Shown here: one piece after another, positions 63,004 through 64,000 of the stretch
How positions within the stretch are numbered: position 1 is the first letter of the stretch
Layout of the letters: every line of letters starts with the position of its first letter
DNA from: Ophthalmolycus amberensis
Lineage: Eukaryota > Chordata > Actinopteri > Perciformes > Zoarcidae
DNA: 64,000 nucleotides
Assembly (NCBI GenBank): GCA_024529925.1
Contig: JAFEUB010001103.1
Coordinates: forward strand, 835,001-899,000
Reading direction: 5' to 3'
Translations under genes and position numbers: made by a program
Notes under the pieces: generated by a model
Databases searched by the model: none
What the model was told of the DNA's origin: nothing
Seen by the model: only the letters and a program-made list of their open reading frames with translations

Positions 63004-63854
63004 AAAGGAGAAAAAGTGTGTGTCGGATCGCCGACGTGGCTGTTTGTGAGCGTGTGTGAAACTGAGGAGAGAGTTCATGAGGTGACATCTCGTCAGCTGT
63101 TTGACTTATCCCAGTTTCCCAGGGAAGAAGTAATTCAAGAACAATGCCGAAGAAAAACCACCAACCGCTGACAATTGAAATGCCACGAAAACCCCCTCCC
63201 CAAAAAAACCCCCGGTGCTGTTTGTTGGTGCCTGAATTATTGCCCTCGCTTGAGATTGGAGACGAGGGGAGGGGGGGGGGGGGATGTGTGAGTGACTGCA
63301 CTGTGCTTGTAGCAGACACGTATCACCTACCGGACTCCTCCATCCATCCATCTCCCGGCACCGCTCACAATGGCAGGAATACATTCAAAAAAACGAGTCA
63401 GGAGGGAAGGGGACGCAAGATAAATATTGTGTTAGTATTTTACCCTCCCTCCCGCCGCTGCGATTGTCTCCCCCGCTGACAGATGAACAATGAAAGTATT
63501 GAACTTTGCTGCGTGCTATCTTTTCACTTCTGGGTTCAGAACCGCGCTGTCAAAGCCAGACGCGTTCCGGCAGAGATTGATTGATTTGCTTTCTGTGCGC
63601 CGCGTCGCCCCTTTTTGTTCTAGCTGGAAGGCTGTGGTTTCCCTCCAGCATCCCAGACTCTCTGTAGCTGTGTCACATTAACACCTGTTAACAACGTGCA
63701 GACTCGCGCGATATTGATTCAGCACCCGCTTTGATCAGAAAGTGTTGCTATGTTTAACACTGGAAGCTGTTTATTCTCTATCCTGAGAGGGACCAACCCT
63801 AGATATCTTTCTCTGGGCAAGAAGATAGGCTCAGCATCGTGTTATTTCTATTAA

Positions 63855-64000
63855 GAAATAGGAAAATACACCTGTTTGCTTTCTTTCTGGCAGTTAGAGA
63901 TACCATTTTCATGTCTGCGCTGAATTTGAAGCTACATCCAGCCATCAGTTAGCTTAGCTTAGCTTAGCGGGAGAAAATACAGTAAGGGGAAAGGCAGCCT
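63855..64000. repeat. Dispersed fish repeat at the window edge, incomplete
   Basis: Phrases such as GTTAGAGATACCATTTTCATG, GAAGCTACATCCAGCCATC and the TTAGCTTAGCTTAGC run resemble an interspersed repeat common in percomorph introns. It continues past the window end. Confidence 0.5.

Larger units (their letters stand above)
47057..64000 (+). other. efnb1: Intron 1 of the ephrin gene, running off the window
   Basis: At least 16.9 kb after the GTAAGT donor. It contains many microsatellites, long G or C runs, a diverged tandem repeat, a hAT-like element end, a perfect hairpin, and a dispersed repeat at the window edge. I could not support any coding exon or RNA gene. Long first introns are usual for ephrin genes and often hold enhancers. 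Confidence 0.6.

Overview
This window is nuclear DNA from a teleost fish, probably a percomorph. The genes are split by short GT-AG introns and encode vertebrate proteins. Long CA/GT, CT and AT microsatellites are frequent, and a tRNA-derived SINE, LINE fragments and other fish-type dispersed repeats are present. There are no operons, phage genes or CRISPR arrays.

Layout. (1) 1 to about 670: probably the 3' end of an unidentified plus-strand transcript, closed by an AATAAA at 647. (2) 774-1916, minus strand: nxt2, the small NTF2-fold partner of the mRNA export receptor, complete in four coding exons. (3) 2441-5933, plus strand: psmd10 (gankyrin), complete in five coding exons. It shares a roughly 0.5 kb divergent promoter with nxt2, and its introns hold a broken LINE and a SINE. 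(4) 9244-12080, plus strand: xiap, with three BIR domains, a UBA-like region and a RING. (5) 15650-33088, plus strand: stag2, the cohesin SA2 subunit, in 33 coding exons after a non-coding first exon, with a 3' UTR running to about 35.0 kb. (6) 35.0-45.8 kb: gene-free, rich in simple repeats. (7) 46941-47056, plus strand: the first coding exon of a B-type ephrin, most likely efnb1. Its first intron fills the rest of the window and contains the end of a hAT-like element, a perfect 21-bp-arm hairpin, a diverged tandem repeat and several long G or C runs.

The genes do not form a pathway. They are individually regulated housekeeping or developmental genes: mRNA export, proteasome assembly, apoptosis control, cohesin, and contact signalling. 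Their grouping echoes the human X chromosome, where XIAP and STAG2 are also neighbours and PSMD10, NXT2 and EFNB1 also lie.

The most notable points: xiap exon 7 and stag2 exon 18 each carry one surplus base that breaks an otherwise intact, conserved frame, so a naive annotation would truncate both genes. The peptide-binding groove of Xiap BIR3 differs from the human one at three positions. GCTAGC / TAACGTTA-type words cluster at three of the four promoters. The intron of the ephrin gene contains a perfect hairpin. I found no convincing new biological system.
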